A DNA stretch of 64,000 nucleotides, taken from the NCBI RefSeq assembly GCF_001263355.1, contig NZ_LGYO01000033.1, positions 1 through 64,000 on the forward strand, given 5' to 3'. Origin of the DNA: Acetobacterium bakii (GTDB taxonomy: Bacteria; Bacillota; Clostridia; Eubacteriales; Eubacteriaceae). How positions within the stretch are numbered: position 1 is the stretch's first letter; each line of letters opens with the position of its first letter. Position numbers and translations under genes: made by a program. Below are positions 62,433 through 64,000 of the stretch, piece after piece. Under the pieces are notes generated by a model. That model was given only the letters and a program-made list of their open reading frames with translations. It did no database searches and was not told the origin of the DNA.

Positions 62433-63011
62433 ATGCCACCAAAAATTAAAATCAAAGAGGACGACATTCTGAATGCGGGGATAAAAATTGCCCGGAAATC
62501 CGGAATCGAGGGGGTGAATGCCAGAGAACTGGCCAAAGAATTAGGCTGTTCAATTCAGCCCATATTCCGAACGTTCCAGAATATGGAGAATTTAAAAAAA
62601 GCACTCTATCAAAAAGTTGAAGAGAATTTTAATGCTTATATGCTTAATGGCATGAACCATAAGATTCCTTTTTTAGGAATGGGCTTAGCCTATATCAATT
62701 TTGCCAAAGAAGAAAAGAACCTTTTCAAATTGCTGTTTATGTCGGACTTCATTCAGGTCGATGGCCTTATGGATATGATTTCGGGGGAGGAAAATAAAGA
62801 AGTGATTGAATTAATCGCAGCTTCGACCCATTTAAATGAAGAAAATGCTAAAAAGCTGTATGTGGACATCTGGCTGTTAACCCATGGGATTGGTTCATTG
62901 GCAGCAACGAATCAGGTTCATTTCAGTAACGCGGAAGCAGAAACGATTTTGATGGATGTGTTTAAGGGATTACTAAATCAATTTGCTAAGAAAGAAGAGG
63001 AAAAATCATGA
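62433..63011 (+). CDS. TetR-family transcriptional regulator
   Basis: 192 residues from ATG 62433 after AGAAAGGA. The N-terminal HTH (ILNAGIKIARKSGIEGVNAR, ELGCSIQPIFRTFQNMENL) is typical of TetR, with a divergent C-terminal ligand domain. Expected to repress its own operon through the tandem repeats upstream. It overlaps the next gene by four bases (ATGA). Confidence 0.9.
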   Translation: MPPKIKIKEDDILNAGIKIARKSGIEGVNARELAKELGCSIQPIFRTFQNMENLKKALYQKVEENFNAYMLNGMNHKIPFLGMGLAYINFAKEEKNLFKLLFMSDFIQVDGLMDMISGEENKEVIELIAASTHLNEENAKKLYVDIWLLTHGIGSLAATNQVHFSNAEAETILMDVFKGLLNQFAKKEEEKS

Positions 63012-63760
63012 ATCTATTGTTTTCAACGCGTCACCCACTCAGAAGTGCCATTCTTTTAGGGTTCATCCCCATATTGTTTGCAACAGCGGCAGGAGTCATC
63101 TGCGTTGTTGCCGGTTTAAATGAGACCCAGATCCTGATAACGCAAACTCTTTCGTTTGGGATTTCAATTATTCTTGGGGTTCTCATCATGAAAAAATCGA
63201 AATTAGGATATGAGGCCTTTGGGTTTCGAAATCCGGATGTCACAAAAAATTCCAGTGTGCTGTTTTTTCTGCCGCTGCTGGTTGCTGAAATACTGCCTTT
63301 TATGAATGGCTTGGATACAAGTATTTCGTTTTTAACGGTTATTTTATTATTATTGTTTACAGTATTTGTGGGGATCAACGAGGAATTATTTTTCAGAGGT
63401 TTGATCTTTAAAGTGTTCAGTGCAAAAGGGGTGAAATATGCCGTGATTGCTTCCTCGGTAATATTTGGAATCGGCCATGCAGCCACCGCCCTCAGCGGAA
63501 GTGATCCCATATATGTGGTGATCCTGATTATTTTTGCAGGATTGTTTGGCCTTGTCTGTGCGGAAATAGTGGTAGTCACCAAAAGTATTGTTCCGGTAAT
63601 TATATGGCACGGCCTTCATGATTTCATTGCCAATATCACCATGGAGACTATCAGTTCCCTGGGTATTACACTGCTTATCGCTCAAACTCTGATTCTTTGC
63701 CTGTATGCGATATATTTGTGGAGAAAAGTTGAATTTAAGAAAGAAGTTAGAGTCGCATAA
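63008..63760 (+). CDS. CPBP (Abi) family intramembrane endopeptidase
   Basis: 250-residue protein with about eight membrane segments. CPBP motifs are present: EELFFRG (EExxxR) near residue 124, FGIGHAAT and HGLHDF. In bacteria such proteases serve bacteriocin self-immunity, protein processing or transport. No bacteriocin precursor is seen within the window. Control by the co-transcribed TetR suggests induction by a small molecule. Confidence 0.88.
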   Translation: MNLLFSTRHPLRSAILLGFIPILFATAAGVICVVAGLNETQILITQTLSFGISIILGVLIMKKSKLGYEAFGFRNPDVTKNSSVLFFLPLLVAEILPFMNGLDTSISFLTVILLLLFTVFVGINEELFFRGLIFKVFSAKGVKYAVIASSVIFGIGHAATALSGSDPIYVVILIIFAGLFGLVCAEIVVVTKSIVPVIIWHGLHDFIANITMETISSLGITLLIAQTLILCLYAIYLWRKVEFKKEVRVA

Positions 63761-63834
63761 TTGATAGTACTGAAATAATAGAATTATCTCAAACACATCA
63801 AAAGAGTGTTTAAGAACGCAGATAAGGTAATTTG

Positions 63835-63947
63835 ACAAACCCCCTGCGGATTTTTAATTATCATGTTGTATGCATCAGGTTGAACTGGCGGTAGCCTGTA
63901 CGATCTTGCAGCACACAACGGTAAATAAATGTCCGCAAGGGGTTTGT
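63835..63947 (+). repeat. Structured palindromic element, copy D
   Basis: 113-nt imperfect palindrome 74 nt after the CPBP gene. The outer stem is ACAAACCCCCTGCGGA (63835-63850) with TCCGCAAGGGGTTTGT (63932-63947), 16 bp with one G-T or C-A position; the inner stem is GTTGT (63865-63869) with ACAAC (63915-63919). The apical core has GAAC (63882-63885), GTAGCCTG (63891-63898) and CGATC (63901-63905), as in copy B. A TTGACA follows at 63975-63980, perhaps the -35 of a gene beyond the window. Confidence 0.65.
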
Positions 63948-64000
63948 TATCAGTGATTCTGTTTGATTTTCGTATTGACAATTACCAATTATTGCTTTAT

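Noticed and set aside
1-64000. CRISPR arrays, prophage, IS transposase or rRNA genes
   Set aside because: No regularly spaced repeats, integrase or transposase motifs, or rRNA sequences were seen on either strand.

Overview
The window reads as a chromosomal segment of a low-to-moderate G+C anaerobic Firmicute (Clostridia), most likely Acetobacterium or a close relative in the Eubacteriaceae. This identification is an inference. It rests on the low-G+C housekeeping clusters with strong AGGAGG-type ribosome binding sites, a ChW-repeat surface protein, a tryptophan T-box leader, and a three-gene NuoE/NuoF/NuoG-GltD-like operon resembling the Stn ferredoxin-dependent transhydrogenase of acetogens. 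No database search was possible.

Region 1 (1-15.6 kb) is conserved housekeeping: yugP-rsmB; rlmN-prpC-prkC-rsgA-thiN (translation, rRNA modification, the Ser/Thr kinase/phosphatase pair, ribosome assembly GTPase, thiamine pyrophosphokinase); rpmB on the opposite strand; yloU-fakA-like-recG-rsmD-coaD plus a small coiled-coil gene; and cvfB with a DUF362/ferredoxin gene. Most joins are 1-11 nt overlaps, indicating translational coupling.

Region 2 (15.6-24 kb) is metabolic: ilvBN (acetolactate synthase), then the three-subunit Stn-like complex predicted to couple NADH, NADPH and ferredoxin pools.

Region 3 (24-35.5 kb) is accessory. It holds a 2259-residue secreted repeat protein, two tandem paralogous HTH proteins of a family I do not recognise, and an XRE/DUF3169 pair with a TTGTCA operator array.

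Region 4 (35.6-43.7 kb) has polA, coaE, tRNA-Leu(GAG), a PIN-PhoH protein, a SagB-like nitroreductase, and a glycosyltransferase followed by a TetR regulator.

Region 5 (43.8-53.5 kb) contains the complete trpEGDCFBA operon under a tRNA-Trp T-box, a VOC protein and dhaKLM (PTS-dependent dihydroxyacetone kinase).

Region 6 (53.5-64 kb) is signalling and accessory: two CsbD-like stress proteins, a decayed radical SAM gene, a GerMN lipoprotein, a GGDEF / HD-GYP / FeoA-like operon (c-di-GMP turnover), an MCP-CheR-CheD operon, and a TetR-CPBP protease pair with a triple operator repeat.

The most unusual signal is not a gene. About 100-nt imperfect palindromes occur at 17877-17982, 53473-53566 and 63835-63947, with a shortened copy at 62274-62311. 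They have different outer stems but a shared apical core (GAA, then GTAGCYTG, then CGA). All lie just 3' of an operon and in the same orientation as it. They look like a family of structured RNA or mobile single-strand-hairpin elements that I cannot name.
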